DNA from: Panicum virgatum
Taxonomy: Eukaryota > Streptophyta > Magnoliopsida > Poales > Poaceae
Assembly (NCBI RefSeq): GCF_016808335.1
Contig: NC_053141.1
Span: 18,235,756 to 18,299,755 of the forward strand
Reading direction: 5' to 3'
Length of the DNA: 64,000 nt
Under the pieces are notes generated by a model. That model saw only the letters and a program-made list of their open reading frames with translations. It did not search any database and was not told the origin of the DNA. Made by a program: the position numbers and the translations under genes. This document shows, piece after piece, positions 1 through 10,762 of this stretch (the stretch's first letter is position 1; each line of letters starts with the position of its first letter).

Positions 1-1
1 C

Positions 2-1429
2 GCCGCTCTCGACAACCAGAAGAGGCTGCTTAAGGAAGCAGCTAGAGAGCGTAGAAAGCTTAGGTCTGAGCTGGCTTGTGCTAGGGAGAAATCTAGTGAG
101 GATGAGTGCGCTGGCTGCATATCTCACATGAACGATCTTGTTGCTCTCCGTGCCAAGCATGATGAGAACATCGCGAACTTAGATGTTGCTAAGACTTCGC
201 TTTCTGACGTGTCTCACGAGCTAGCCAAGGCCAAGCATGAGCTTGAACTTGTCAAGGACGCTCCCATTGTTAGTGATGTGCTTGAATGCGAGGAGTGTCC
301 TATCTTTAAGTCTGATCTAGCTTCGTTGCAGTCTAAGTTTGCTACTGTTGTGTGCGAGCTAGAGGAGATGAAGTCTAGGCCAGTTTTGCTTGGCGCTTGT
401 AAGCTTTGTCCCACGCTTAGGTTGGAGCTAGAGGAGAAGAACGCTTTGATCAAGTCTTTTGGAAAGACTAAGGTCATAGAGTCTAGCCCACCTATTGACT
501 GCTCTGTTTGCCCTGGTTTGATCTCTGATTTGGATAATCTTGCGGTAGAGAAAGCCAACCTGGAGAATGAGAATACCTATCTTAGGGCGATTCTTAGTTG
601 GGTTTCTGCTAGTGAGCCGCAGTTGGGCATGATGATCAAGCAATTCAAGCGTGGTGATGGGTTTGGGGTCGGTTACACATACACAAAGTCAGACTTTGAC
701 AGGTTGTATGGTAAGATCGGCAAGGCTGCTGGAAACACTACTAGCATGAGCACGCAGCCTTCGCTTGTTGACCCCGCGGATGGCGTGCTTAAAGAACCAC
801 CGAAAGCACCTCCGCAGAAGCAGGTTTGGGTTCCAAAGCCCAATGAGCTGTGGAACTCCCTCGACATGCTCCCTGCTGCCACAGCCCAGGTTGCCCAGAA
901 GAAGAGGGCTGCTCCTCCCCGTCCGCAGGCTAGGCCTCCACCTCCCAAGCGTGAGGTGAGGTACCACTGCGAGTTCTGTGACAGGGAAGGTCACCTAGAG
1001 GAGTTTTGCTTCAGGAGGAAGCGGGCTGTGAGGAGAGAGCAGGAGAGACAGAACGCGAACATGTACTCTGCTCAGGTGCATGGTCCTTCTCGGCGTGGTG
1101 ATAGGCGAGATGCTAGGGCGCGCCGTGTAGGTGGAGGTCAGGGAGACGGTGGTGGTTACCGTGCTCCAGCGGGTGGTTGCTTTGCCGGCCGTGCTCCTGG
1201 TCGTTTTTAGTACGGCTATGGACCACGGGACCGAGGCTTTGGAGGAGGTTTTGAGACTCCACGCTTTCCTCGCGGTGGTGTTCGTCAGTCACGCGGTAGA
1301 CGGGATGGGGGATACGCTTTGTCTGGTTTTGCTAACCCTTCTGTAGAGCAAATGGCTCGACACTGGTTTGCTTCTCACTTTGCTAACCCCAGTGTTGAGA
1401 CATTTGCTCACCTTTTGTCTCACTACTGA
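2..1429 (+). pseudogene. gag: Copia A gag, 5' partial, one in-frame stop
   Basis: Capsid/nucleocapsid polyprotein that would package element RNA in the cytoplasm. The frame is open from base 2, so the start is upstream. The first 200 or so residues are heptad-like (coiled coil) and carry spaced CxxC pairs (CAGC, CEEC, CKLC, CSVC). A proline/lysine-rich linker leads to one CCHC zinc knuckle at about 968-1009 (CEFC, then H and C in CX2CX4HX4C spacing), then an Arg/Gly-rich tail. A TAG at 1208-1210 interrupts the frame, which otherwise continues to TGA at 1427-1429, immediately before the protease in another frame. The 1208 stop is probably a lesion; the 1427 stop is probably native. Confidence 0.85.
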
Positions 1430-1436
1430 TGTGCAG

Positions 1437-4400
1437 GTCGGAGGCTTGGAGAACAGGTGGATCATGGACTCCGGTTGTTCGCGCCACATGACCGGGAATG
1501 ACAAATGGTTCTCCAGCCTCACCCCGATGCGCTCAAAGGAGTACATTGTGTTCGGGGATAATGGAAGAGGAAAGGTACGTGGACTTGGCGCTGTTCGAGT
1601 TTCTGATCGCTTTACCCTGAGAGAAGTTGCCTTGGTTTCGAATCTTGGCTTTAATTTGCTCTCTGTTTCGCAACTTCTTGATGAGGGGTTTGAGGTTCGC
1701 TTCAAGGAGGGTTGCTCGCGTGTTTTGGATTCCAGGGGAGATTTGGTTTGCCGGATTACACCTCGCGATCGGATTTTCTTGGTTGACTTCTCTGGAACTC
1801 CTTTTGGCCCTTCTCATTGCTTGATGGCTGGTCCTTCTTCTGATTTGTGGAAGTGGCATAGGAAACTTGGACATTTGAGCTTCGATTTGTTGTCGAGACT
1901 GAGCTCACTTGGCCTGATCCGAGGATTGCCCAAATTGAAGTTTGAAAAGGACCTTGTTTGTCATCCGTGTCTCCACGGGAAGATGATTGCCGCTTCTCAT
2001 CCGCCTATTAATCAGGTGATGACCGCTCACCCTGGAGAGTTGCTACACATGGACACAGTTGGTCCTTCTAGGGTGATGTCCGTTGGTGGGAAGTGGTACG
2101 TGCTTGTGATTGTGGACGACTTTTCTCGCTATTCTTGGGTCTTTTTCATGAGAACCAAGGATGAGACTTTCGAGTTTGTTCGAGATTTGATCTTGAGGTT
2201 GAAAAACGAGCTACCCCAGGCCATACGAGCGATTCGCAGTGATAATGGCACAGAATTCAAAAACGCTCGTTTTGACGCCTTTTGCAGTGATCAAGGGCTT
2301 GAACATTAGTATTCTTCTCCCTACACTCCACAGCAGAATGGAGTTGTAGAGCGGAAGAATCGGACGCTGGTTGAGATGGCGAGGACGATGCTCGATGAGC
2401 ATAGGACTCCTCGCAAATACTGGGCTGAGGCGGTTAACACCGCTTGTTACGTGTCCAACCGCATTTTCTTGCGTGCTTTCATGCACAGGACTTCTTATGA
2501 GTTGCGGTTTGGATGCCAGCCCCGTGTTGACCATCTTAGAGTTTTCGGTTGCCGGTGCTTTGTGCTGAAAGATGGAAATCTTGATAAGTTTGAGTCTCGC
2601 TCGTCTGACGGTGTCTTTCTTGGTTATGCTTCTCACTCTAGAGCGTACCGTGTGCTGATTATTGATACTAACATCGTCAGAGAGACTTGTGAAGTCACTT
2701 TCGACGAGACTGCACTGTGCAATTCTTCTGTCTTTGAAGTTGCAGGAGATGATGAGCTCGGCACCTCCATCTTTGAAGATGAGGAGGAAGAAGCTGCAGA
2801 TGGCGAGGCTGAGGCTACCACGCGTGCTGTGGACCCAGCTATTTCTGCCACGCGCTCGAACGATGACGACGGCCCCGATCCGACTACGTATACTTCCCGG
2901 GGGCTGTTCGAGGAGGTGACTCAGGCTACACCAGCTGCAGCTGAGGAGGCACCAGCTTTGGTTGAGGGGGAGGCGACTTCGACACAGGAAGCACCGCGAC
3001 ACATTCAGCGTCGCCATCCACCTCAACAGATGCTAGGTGATCTCAACGAGCGAGTCACCAGGTCCAAGGTAACAAGTATCGCTGGCTTTGCTCATTCAGC
3101 GTTTGTTGCCTCTTTTGAGCCCAAAGATATTGGACACGCTCTTTCTGATTCTAATTGGGTCAATGCCATGCATGAGGAACTTGAAAATTTTGAAAGAAAT
3201 CAAGTTTGGGTTTTAGTCGAGCCTCCACCTGCTTGTAATCCCATCGGAATGAAGTGAGTTTTCAAAAACAAGCAGGGTGAGGATGGTTTGGTTGTTCGGA
3301 ACAAGGCTCGTCTTGTTGCCTAGGGATTTTGCCAAAAAGAGGGTATTGATTTTGAGGAAACTTTTGCCCCTGTTGCTCGTTTGGAAGCTATTCGAATTTT
3401 TCTTGCATTTGCTGCTTCCAAGGGTTTTAAGGTTTTCCAAATGGATGTGAAATCTGCCTTCTTGAATGGTTTTATTGAAGAAGAGGTTTATGTGAAGCAA
3501 CCCCCTGGTTTCAAAAATCCCAAGTTTCCAAACCGTGTTTATAAACTTCAGAAAGCTCTTTACGGTTTGAAACAGGCACCTAGAGCTTGGTATGATAGAT
3601 TGAAAACCTTTTTGCTGGCTCAGGGCTTTAAAATGGGATGTGTTGAGAAAACTTTGTTCCTCATGCGATCTGGCACTGATTTTCTTTTGGTTCAGATATA
3701 CATGGATGATATTATCTTTGGTAGCTCTTCTCACGCTCTTGTCTCCAAGTTTTCTGAGCAGATGTCCAGGGAGTTCGAGATGAGCATGATGGGTGAGCTG
3801 CAGTTCTTCCTCGGGCTGCATATCAAGCAAACTCCTCAGGGCACTTTTGTCCATCAAGCTAAGTACACTAGAGACTTGCTGCGGAAGTTCGACATGAGTG
3901 ACTTGTCTCCTCAGCCGACTCCGATCAGCACATCTACGGCGCTTGATGAGGACTTGGACGGCGAGGCGGTGGACCAGAAGGAGTACAGGAGCATGATCGG
4001 CTCCCTCCTGTACCTGACGGTGACGCGACCGGACATCCAGTTCGGCGTCTGCCTCTGCACGCGGTATCAGGCTTCGCCGCGCACCTCCCACAGGCAGGTG
4101 GTGAAACGCATCTTCAGGTATTTGAAATTCACCCCTGAATTTGGTCTCTGGTATTCTGCGGGTTCTTCTCTGGTTTTGGTGGGCTTTTCTGATGCCGATT
4201 TCGGTGGGTGTCGGTTGGATCGCAAGTCGACATCCGGCACTTGTCAATTTCTCGGTACATCTTTGGTGTCTTGGTCCTCTCGCAAGCAGGCTAGCGTAGC
4301 GCTTTCTTCCACAGAAGCTGAGTATATTGCCGCTGCTAGCTGCTGCTCCCAGATACTTTGGATGAAACAAACCTTGCGGGATTATGGATTGGGTTTTGGT

Positions 4401-4643
4401 AGGGTTCCCATCTTTGTAGACAACATGTCCGCTATTAGCATTGCAAAGAGCCCTGTCCTACACTCCAGAACTAAGCACATAGACATCCGATTCCATTTCC
4501 TGTGAGATAACTATGAGAGAGGACAGATAGACCTGATCCATGTCCCTTCAGAGAGGCAAACCGCAGATATCCTCACTAAACCGCTAGAGCAGGACACATT
4601 TGCTCGCTTGCGAGGGGAGCTTGTGGTTTGTTACCCCTTTTGA
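1437..4643 (+). pseudogene. pol: Copia A pol (protease-integrase-RT-RNase H) with four nonsense codons
   Basis: One frame runs through the whole region with no visible frameshift. In order: aspartic protease DSG (Asp 1467); GAG-pre-integrase HHCC finger with an intact CHPC; integrase catalytic residues Asp 2052, Asp 2241 (in SDNGTEF) and Glu 2349 (in VVERKN); RT with YMDD at 3699-3710; RNase H at about 4180-4500 with DADFGG; then the conserved ILTKPL tail. Stops are TAG 2307, TGA 3255, TAG 3321 and TGA 4503, all at positions normally occupied by Gln, Trp or Arg codons in this family. The frame differs from gag by +1. The start at 1437 is the codon after a splice-acceptor-like sequence; an ATG start is not evident. 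Cannot make functional enzyme as it stands. Confidence 0.92.
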
Positions 4644-6035
4644 TCACTGACTTTTCTTTGGTTAGCTTTGTAGGTCTTGTTTGCTCTTCTTTTTGTTTTC
4701 TTGGTTTGGTAGTTGCATTGTGCATATGCATTGTACATGTTTGCATTTTTGCATTGTCACATTAGCACTAGCATTCTTGTATACATTGCTATGATCTTCT
4801 AGTGCCTGCTAGTGTGAGTTGATAAACTTGATCATGTATAGCTTGCTCCACTGTGTATATTACATCATCTGAGTTAAGATATTTTGATTTGAAAAATATG
4901 AAAACATGATCACCCTGTCTTGGCTACTAGCATGTTAGGGCGTGTTGATATGCTTTGCTATCTTATTCATGCTAGTGTGGCTTTTCGTTCAGCAATTAAA
5001 ATATTTGAAATAATCTACACCTGATAAAATTGCTTGAACTGTTCTTGAAATAGATTGAAAAGATCCAGGTGGGATTGCTTGTCGCACTGATCGAGCTTTC
5101 AGGACGGCTCACTTTGCACTTGTGAGAACCCGGGCAAGGCTGTGCATGACTGAAACGAGTGCTTTAAGCTTCTGATTGTCTTTTGGCATAGGCTTGGCCT
5201 CGTTGCTAAGTAAAGCATAACAAGCTTTCAACCCCTGGCATTAAGAATTGATTGATATAAATTTGATGGAAAAATGAATGTTAACAACATCTTTGGCTGG
5301 TTTGGCTCACCTATATGAGTATGATTAGCACTGCTTTCTATTCCCTACTTGTTAGTGCTAGATCATGGGTGATGCTTTTATTTCTCCTAAACTGAACTTG
5401 CCTAGCTCTAGACTGATTTGATATACCTTGTTGAGCTAGATGCAGGTCTGGTTTATGGATGCACACGTGCTTGAGACTAGATGTTGCTCATATCTTTGTA
5501 TCCCTGAATGCTTTCACTTACACCTCCTGCATTGCATTCATTGCATAGCATCTGTTCAGGGGGAGTCTCAGCTTCAGGGGGAGCTTTAGGTCTTTTTAGC
5601 CTTGATGTGTGCATGTGCCAACAAGGGGGAGAATTTTGGGAGAAGTGATCGAACAAGGGGGAGACTTGTTTGATTTTTGAAAAACTTGTTGTGCACAGGG
5701 CTTTGAGAGTGCATCATTTTGGGAGAGTTGCACTTGTGAGAGGGAAAAACTTTGCTTGGGGAGTTTCTGCTTTGTTCTTGGCTCCTGGTTTTCCTCATTT
5801 TCCCTCTGCTTCTTGCATGACTGCGTCGAGCGTTACCTCTGTCTTTGAGGAGTCATGTTTTGGCTTTTGATCGATTGCGTCGAGCCGTTGCCCTTGTCTT
5901 AGGGGATCGATCTCTGCTTGAGTAAGTGATTGTTTCTGCTTCTCTGAGCTTTGTGTCACATGCTTGAGTTCTTCACTTTCTTGCTTCTCTTTTTATCACT
6001 TCTCTGCTTTCAGGTGGTGTCTTGACAATGCACTC
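4644..6035 (+). other. Copia A 3' non-coding region with extra polypurine tracts
   Basis: No ORF of note. Four GGGGGAG tracts occur at about 5559, 5575, 5625 and 5657, well before the true polypurine tract at 6039. A short diverged repeat (TGCGTCGAGC) occurs twice at about 5822-5892. No accessory ORF comparable to the one in Copia B is visible here. Confidence 0.6.
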
Positions 6036-6038
6036 ATC

Positions 6039-6049
6039 AAGGGGGAGAT
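6039..6049 (+). promoter_or_regulatory. Polypurine tract of Copia A
   Basis: AAGGGGGAGAT directly abuts the TG that begins the 3' LTR; this is the plus-strand primer site in reverse transcription. Confidence 0.8.
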
Positions 6050-6402
6050 TGAGGAATGTTGAGTACTCTATCCTGCTTGTGATGAGTGAATTGTCAACCG
6101 TGCGGTGTGATCGTGCGCTTGGTCTTTGGATTGCAGGTACACGGGCGTCGAGTGTCGATGGGGAGTTGTCGTGGACGTGCTGTGGCCGATGGACCGTGCG
6201 GTGGACGGCGGTGAAGGGCAGCCGGGACCGGAGCTCGGACCGAGCGGCAGCTGTGGCGTCCACTCCTGGATCGAGGGCGCAAGCGGCGACGGAAGGCGGG
6301 TTTCTTGGTTTGCGCCACAAAACCAAGGAGGCGAACGGCGGTTGAAGACGCCAAGTCGTGGAGGCACGGGCGTCGATCTCGGGACTGACGGAGGCGACGG
6401 GC

Positions 6403-6456
6403 GTCGACGGCGTCTAGGGCATCGACGGCGTCTAGGGCGTCGACGGCGTCTAGGGC
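6403..6456 (+). repeat. 18-bp minisatellite, three tandem copies
   Basis: The unit RTCGACGGCGTCTAGGGC occurs at 6403, 6421 and 6439; stray copies of the core GGCGTCTAGGGC lie at 6491 and 6526. It sits in U3 of the Copia A LTR. Confidence 0.85.
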
Positions 6457-6737
6457 CTCGCTGCGGGCGAGGAGGTGACGGGCGTCGGGCGGCGTCTAGG
6501 GCCGTCAGAAGGCCGAGGCGGGAATGGCGTCTAGGGCCACGGCGTGGAGGCGGGAATCTTCCCGCGCGTGAGGTTTTGGCGGTTTTCTCAAAACCGGCCA
6601 CCTACCCGAGTTTCGCGGACCCTCCAAAACCGTGGACTGGATCTTCATCAAGACGGCGGCATCGCGGAGAAGACTTCGTTTCGAAGAAAGAACCTCGGCT
6701 GTCGGATGAGATCGTGTACAGGGGGTGCTGCAGGCCA

Positions 6738-6834
6738 ACCGGTCTGACCGGTCCCTGGCACCGGTCTAACCGGTCTAACCAACCGGTCTGACCGGTCCAG
6801 CGTACCGGTCTGACCGGTCCCGCGGGTATAAATA
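6738..6834 (+). promoter_or_regulatory. Copia A LTR promoter: palindrome array plus TATA box
   Basis: ACCGGTC-N-GACCGGT, a 7-bp-arm palindrome around one central base, occurs at 6738, 6760 (one mismatch), 6782 and 6804. TATAAATA follows at 6827-6834, 9 bp after the last copy. Such palindromic arrays are a described trait of Sirevirus LTRs (from memory). Likely enhancer or chromatin-related sites for Pol II transcription. Confidence 0.75.
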
Positions 6835-7390
6835 CCCCTTCACTTGTGTTAGGTCAATAGCGGCTTTTGTATTGCGTCCGTGAATTGTTCTGTTCCCCAG
6901 GCCGCCGCCCCTGCGTCTCTCTCTCTCCCTGTTCATCTCTTTAGGGTAGATTTGAATGTTGTTTGTGTGAGAACTCTTGTGGATTTGATTGGGAAAGGAG
7001 GCCCTAACCTCCTCGTGCCCTCTGGGCGGTTGGAATCAATCCATCTCCTCGTTTTGTGCCTTGTTTGATGAGATTTCGATTTCGTTTTTGGTGCACTTGA
7101 TTGCGAGGAGGTTATGAGTTCTTTGCTGTGATTCCCGTGCTTCTAACTCAGTCTTAAACCCTCTGTTATCACTGGCTGGTTCGAATTCGAGTTCTTGAGT
7201 TTTTGAGAAAACCCCAATCTCTTTTGATCTCCCCATAATTCTCAAGATTCGTTGATCTTTAGGCCGAGATCTCTTGGGGATATGTTCACGGGATAGGGGC
7301 AAAGCAATCCCCCAAGTTTCACCGATTTTCGTGGTCGTTTGTTCGAGATTCACCGTTTGAATCCAATTTCTCGGGGGTTTTCTGGGTGCT

Positions 7391-7449
7391 ACCGGTCAGA
7401 CCGGTAGGCACGACCGGTCAGACCGGTCCCACGCACCGGTCAGACCGGT
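7391..7449 (+). repeat. Second palindrome cluster in the Copia A LTR
   Basis: Three ACCGGTCAGACCGGT copies at 7391, 7413 and 7435. The central base is A rather than T, so these are the reverse complement of the upstream cluster. They lie about 560 bp downstream of the TATA box, in the transcribed part. Confidence 0.85.
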
Positions 7450-7683
7450 CCAGGCAGATCAGTTCTACAGTTTTCCTAATTCGCTTCCGATTTGCTTCGT
7501 GGTTTCGCTCGCTCGTTCGAGGCCTTTTGTGTTGGTTTAGCTTTTACATAGCTATTCCAAACTTTGGCCAGAACGCTTGAGGGTTTGGGTGATTTTCGGG
7601 ATATAGGCCGACGGTTTGAATTTCGGAAGAAATTTTGATCGGCTCCCATTCACCCCCTTCTGGTCGCCGGCTTCGGTCCCACA

Positions 7684-8154
7684 CATACTCGATTGCGCTA
7701 GCACACGCGACGATCGTCAAAACGATCAACACCACCGAAACTCTGGACAGACCGGTCTGACCGGTGCTACCAACAGGTCTGACCGGTGCAGGCAGGGCTT
7801 CTCAGAAAGCCTAGAACGGCGAGCTCGGGAGGAACTCCGTCGGAGCTCGTCACGCTACTCAGAACGTCTTCAAAGGCCGTCGAGACAAGAGAAGAAAACA
7901 ATTAGGATTTGGAAGAGGGCTAGGGTTTGAGAGATAAAAGTAATGCAATTTTTGATTGATTCGATTGGGAATAACCTCAATCGGCCTCAACCTTTATATT
8001 TATAGGTCGTGGAAGACGTACCCCTTCACGAGTAGAATTACAAAAAGATTTTTTACAAAAAAACTCTAATTCTACTCGGACTGTACAGTCTAGACCGGTC
8101 TGACCAGTCAGCCCGACCGGTCGGCCTCTACAAGTGCCAAATTTGGGTGTCAAC
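7684..8154 (-). repeat. Fragment of an unrelated LTR, reverse strand
   Basis: Read on the minus strand it begins TGTTGACACCC at 8154, has a TATAAATATAAAGG box at 7993-8006, and then a leader different from that of Copia A. It also carries the ACCGGTC palindrome (8094, one mismatch; 7751; 7773 degenerate). Start type and leader suggest a Gypsy LTR, but the family is not recognised. It is truncated at the left against the Copia A LTR; the junction is approximate. Confidence 0.5.
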
Positions 8155-10076
8155 AGATCCCATCCGCCGACCCCATCGCAGGGCATGGTCGTCTTACGGG
8201 CGGCTTAAATCAGCGGGGGCATGCTTGCTAATCCTCGTTGCTTGGTCAGCGCTCTGGCCACGTGTCGGGCAGTCGGATCGTTCGCCTTCATGCCCTAGGC
8301 TTTGCAGCAGGGAGTGGCGTGGTGCGCCTGTTGCATCAATCAAGGCAGGTGGTGTGGGCTCACTCGCGCTAGAGGTGGTCATGCTGGCTTGGCTGACTAG
8401 GGGTACGCATGTTGGACTATATATCGGATAATAGCCGACGCCGCTATTACGATGAGCGTGTCGGCCGTGCTCATGCTAAGATTTTGACTAAACACATGTG
8501 AATGCTAATAGAAGTGAAATGCAAAAAAGAAAACTACGATTGTCGATTGAAAAACATAGAGAGCAAATGACAACTGATGTCAATCACAACTAGAAAAGAA
8601 AAGGAAGTATCTACATATATTATATGGCATGCATTATAATATGAACAAACTAGAGAAAGCAAAGGTAAACAATTTTGATTATTTTGATTTCTTAAAATTT
8701 CTTTATAAAATTGTAGCCCGTGCTCCTGGATGTATTGATGGAATCAGCGTTCTAGAATTGCAAATTTAGAGCTTGCACTTAACATAGTCCTAAAAACCAT
8801 ACAATTTTTCCATCTAGTTGTGCCAAAACTATAATAAAAAGCCGTCCCCTGTTCCAAGACAGGGCACAAATATTGATTGGCGTGCCTTTGCCTGCCTGTC
8901 GTATTGATGAAGGGTTGATCCTTGGCTAATAATCTAATGTAAACCTGTCAGTGTGGTTTGATATTTAAAAGGAAATCGGGCATTGATTCGGCTAATCAGG
9001 CATCTAAATCTGTCAGTGATTCGGCTTTGGCTCATCTTGATGAAGGGCTGCAAAAGTTTGGAGGTGACTGCAACATAAATCTTCAGCAATCTCGGCTGGA
9101 ATTTCAGAAGCAAAATCAAGAACTAGTCTTGAGACTGTTTTGCCTCTAATATTTGGTTTTTGATCTTATTTTCTCTTTGTCCAAAACTTTTAGCATGTAA
9201 GACGTTTTGGCGGTTTTGCAGTCTCAGAACTGGCTGTTTTTTTTTACTAGAACTGCATGTTTTCTCATCTAAACGTGTCGCCCAGGGAGTGGGGAGGGAG
9301 GGAGAGAGAGAGACGCTTCCAGTACAACAGAGCTCGGCACACCAGACGTCAAAGGCAACTGCAGATAAACACAACAGAGCTCGGCACCAGCCGAATTGCT
9401 CTCTTTCTCTGTCTCTCATATGACGGCGCGCCTGCAGAATTTCCGTGTTCTTGTTCGTCTATCTTTCTTGTTTCTTATCCAATAACTCCAGTCTGCAGCG
9501 GCTTCGGGCGAGAACTGCGACCGCTGCCGTGGCTGTGCGTTGTGCAGAGCTCCACGTACAAGAACATCTTCTTCTTCAGTCAGTGTGAATCCGAAGCGCA
9601 AGCGGTGAAGCGTATCCACATAGACTGGTACAGATCTTCCGCGACTCATGACGCGGAGGATATGCCATGGATAACGTTGCGAAGGGATTGCATTAGACGT
9701 GGGACGTCACATTTTGAACATTTTCGCTCTGTCATTTGTCTATGATTCGTGCTTGTGTAAAATCTGATTTTGAGACTGATGAAGTCACCCCTCATATCTT
9801 GAGAGTGATACATTGTTAAAGATGGCAATAGGTACAAAATATTCAGGTACCCACAGATACCAGATCCGGTGGATGTGGATACGAGCCTAAGTTTGTGCCT
9901 ACAGGCATAGGCGCGGGTATAACTCTAAACCCAACGAATATCTTCTAATGGGTTTAAAAAAATGATACCCGAACCACCAAGCCCTCTGACATGTGGACTG
10001 AATACCCTATATATAAAATGTCACCTCATTTCTCTTGACTCTCCCCAATCTCCATCCCGGCCGCCACCCATTATAT
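8155..10076. other. Unassigned sequence, no supported gene
   Basis: No LTR ends, no long ORF and no recognised domain. At 8958-9149 a 63-codon plus-strand frame has protein-like composition and ends in TAA; it could be a relic exon but I do not recognise it. At 9301-9420 the text 'acaacagagctcggcac' occurs twice about 45 bp apart. A poly-T stretch lies at 9238. Probably decayed transposon and relic sequence. Confidence 0.4.
9826..10020. mobile_element. Possible hAT-family fragment
   Basis: GATGGCAATAGGTAC followed by several GGTACC/GGTATC-like words and a reverse-oriented GATACCCGAACC resembles the termini of plant hAT elements (GGCAATGGGTACC-type ends). No clear 8-bp duplication seen. Confidence 0.3.
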
Positions 10077-10414
10077 TGTAACACACTAAATTTCACCTTA
10101 GAAGTGTCTAGCTTAGTTTCATAATTTTTAGGTTTCAAAAATACTTGTTTTGCAATATTTAAAACTTATCATAGGCTCTAATTTATTTTGTTGCATTCAT
10201 GATCATGCATAATTTATTTTTGTATGATTGTGTTTGAGTTCCAAAACCCTTCCAGAATTTTTTATGATTTTTTCAGATTTAATTCTATTGTCTATGATTT
10301 TATTTTGTTTTCTAGACACTGAAAATCTGCTTTTCTTTTCTTTTTATCTTTTTTCTTCCTTTTCTGTTCCCACCTGGCCCAGCCTCCCTTTCTTTGGGCC
10401 CACTTTGGCAAAGT
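10077..10414 (+). repeat. 5' tip of a TGTAACAC-type LTR
   Basis: Starts TGTAACACACTAAATTTC and is AT-rich. The start resembles Tekay LTR starts but the body does not match the neighbouring Tekay LTR. It ends abruptly at a 42-bp tandem duplication that joins it to the minus-strand Tekay LTR remnant. Confidence 0.45.
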
Positions 10415-10486
10415 ATTCTAGGAAATTTGTCTTTTTCAAAGCAATTTGTCTTTTGAATTCTAGGAAATTTGTCTTTTTCAAAGCAA
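10415..10486. repeat. 42-bp-period duplication at an LTR junction
   Basis: The same 30 bp (starting ATTCTAGGAAATTTGTC) occurs at 10415 and 10457. Only the second copy belongs to the Tekay LTR by comparison with 21653 onward. It looks like a repair or recombination scar. Confidence 0.75.
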
Positions 10487-10762
10487 ATTCACTTCAACTC
10501 TAGACTCAAAAGCAAAAATGGCTGCCATGCATTAAATGCATTGAAATTTTGCAAAAACACCCTCCACTAAAACTATAATTACACAACCTATTCAACACAA
10601 CTGCAGAAAGGACCTTGCAGAAAATCATAATTACACATATAACCTTTCATAATTACAAAAAGATCCTTTTTACGTAATTCAAGCACATAATGCATAACAA
10701 ACCTACACAATTACTGTGCAGACACCTAATTAAATTACTGTGCAAACACCCGGGGTGTTACA
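10451..10762 (-). repeat. 3' LTR remnant of the Tekay element
   Basis: Matches 21653-21964 over its full 312 bp with no difference that I can see, ending (plus strand) in GGGGTGTTACA. The remaining 3.5 kb of the LTR is missing to the left. Confidence 0.9.

Larger units (their letters stand above)
1..7683 (+). mobile_element. Copia A: Sirevirus-type (Maximus/SIRE) Ty1/Copia retrotransposon, 5' end outside window
   Basis: Domain order is gag, protease, integrase, RT, RNase H, which is the Copia order, followed by 1.4 kb of non-coding DNA, a polypurine tract and a 3' LTR. The long coiled-coil gag, repeated GGGGGAG tracts before the 3' LTR and palindromic CCGG arrays in U3 are Sirevirus hallmarks as I remember them. 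The 5' LTR and gag start lie left of the window. The 3' LTR end (about 7683) is inferred from a tail resembling the tail of the Copia B LTR, so it is uncertain by some tens of bases. No target duplication can be checked. Confidence 0.9.
6050..7683 (+). repeat. 3' LTR of Copia A
   Basis: Begins TGAGGAATG after the polypurine tract. It contains a GC-rich minisatellite, four ACCGGTCTGACCGGT palindromes, a TATAAATA box at 6827 and three further palindromes in the transcribed part. The tail at about 7648-7683 (a pyrimidine-rich CACCCCC stretch) resembles the tail of the Copia B LTR. Length about 1.63 kb, close to the 1,687 bp of Copia B. The right end is approximate. Confidence 0.75.

Noticed and set aside
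6068..6791. Long Arg/Gly/Pro-rich frames on both strands
   Set aside because: Produced by the GC-rich 18-bp minisatellite and LTR U3; open on both strands, no domain.
9257..9745. 162-codon frame
   Set aside because: No domain, mixed frames, overlaps antisense frame of similar quality; composition not gene-like.
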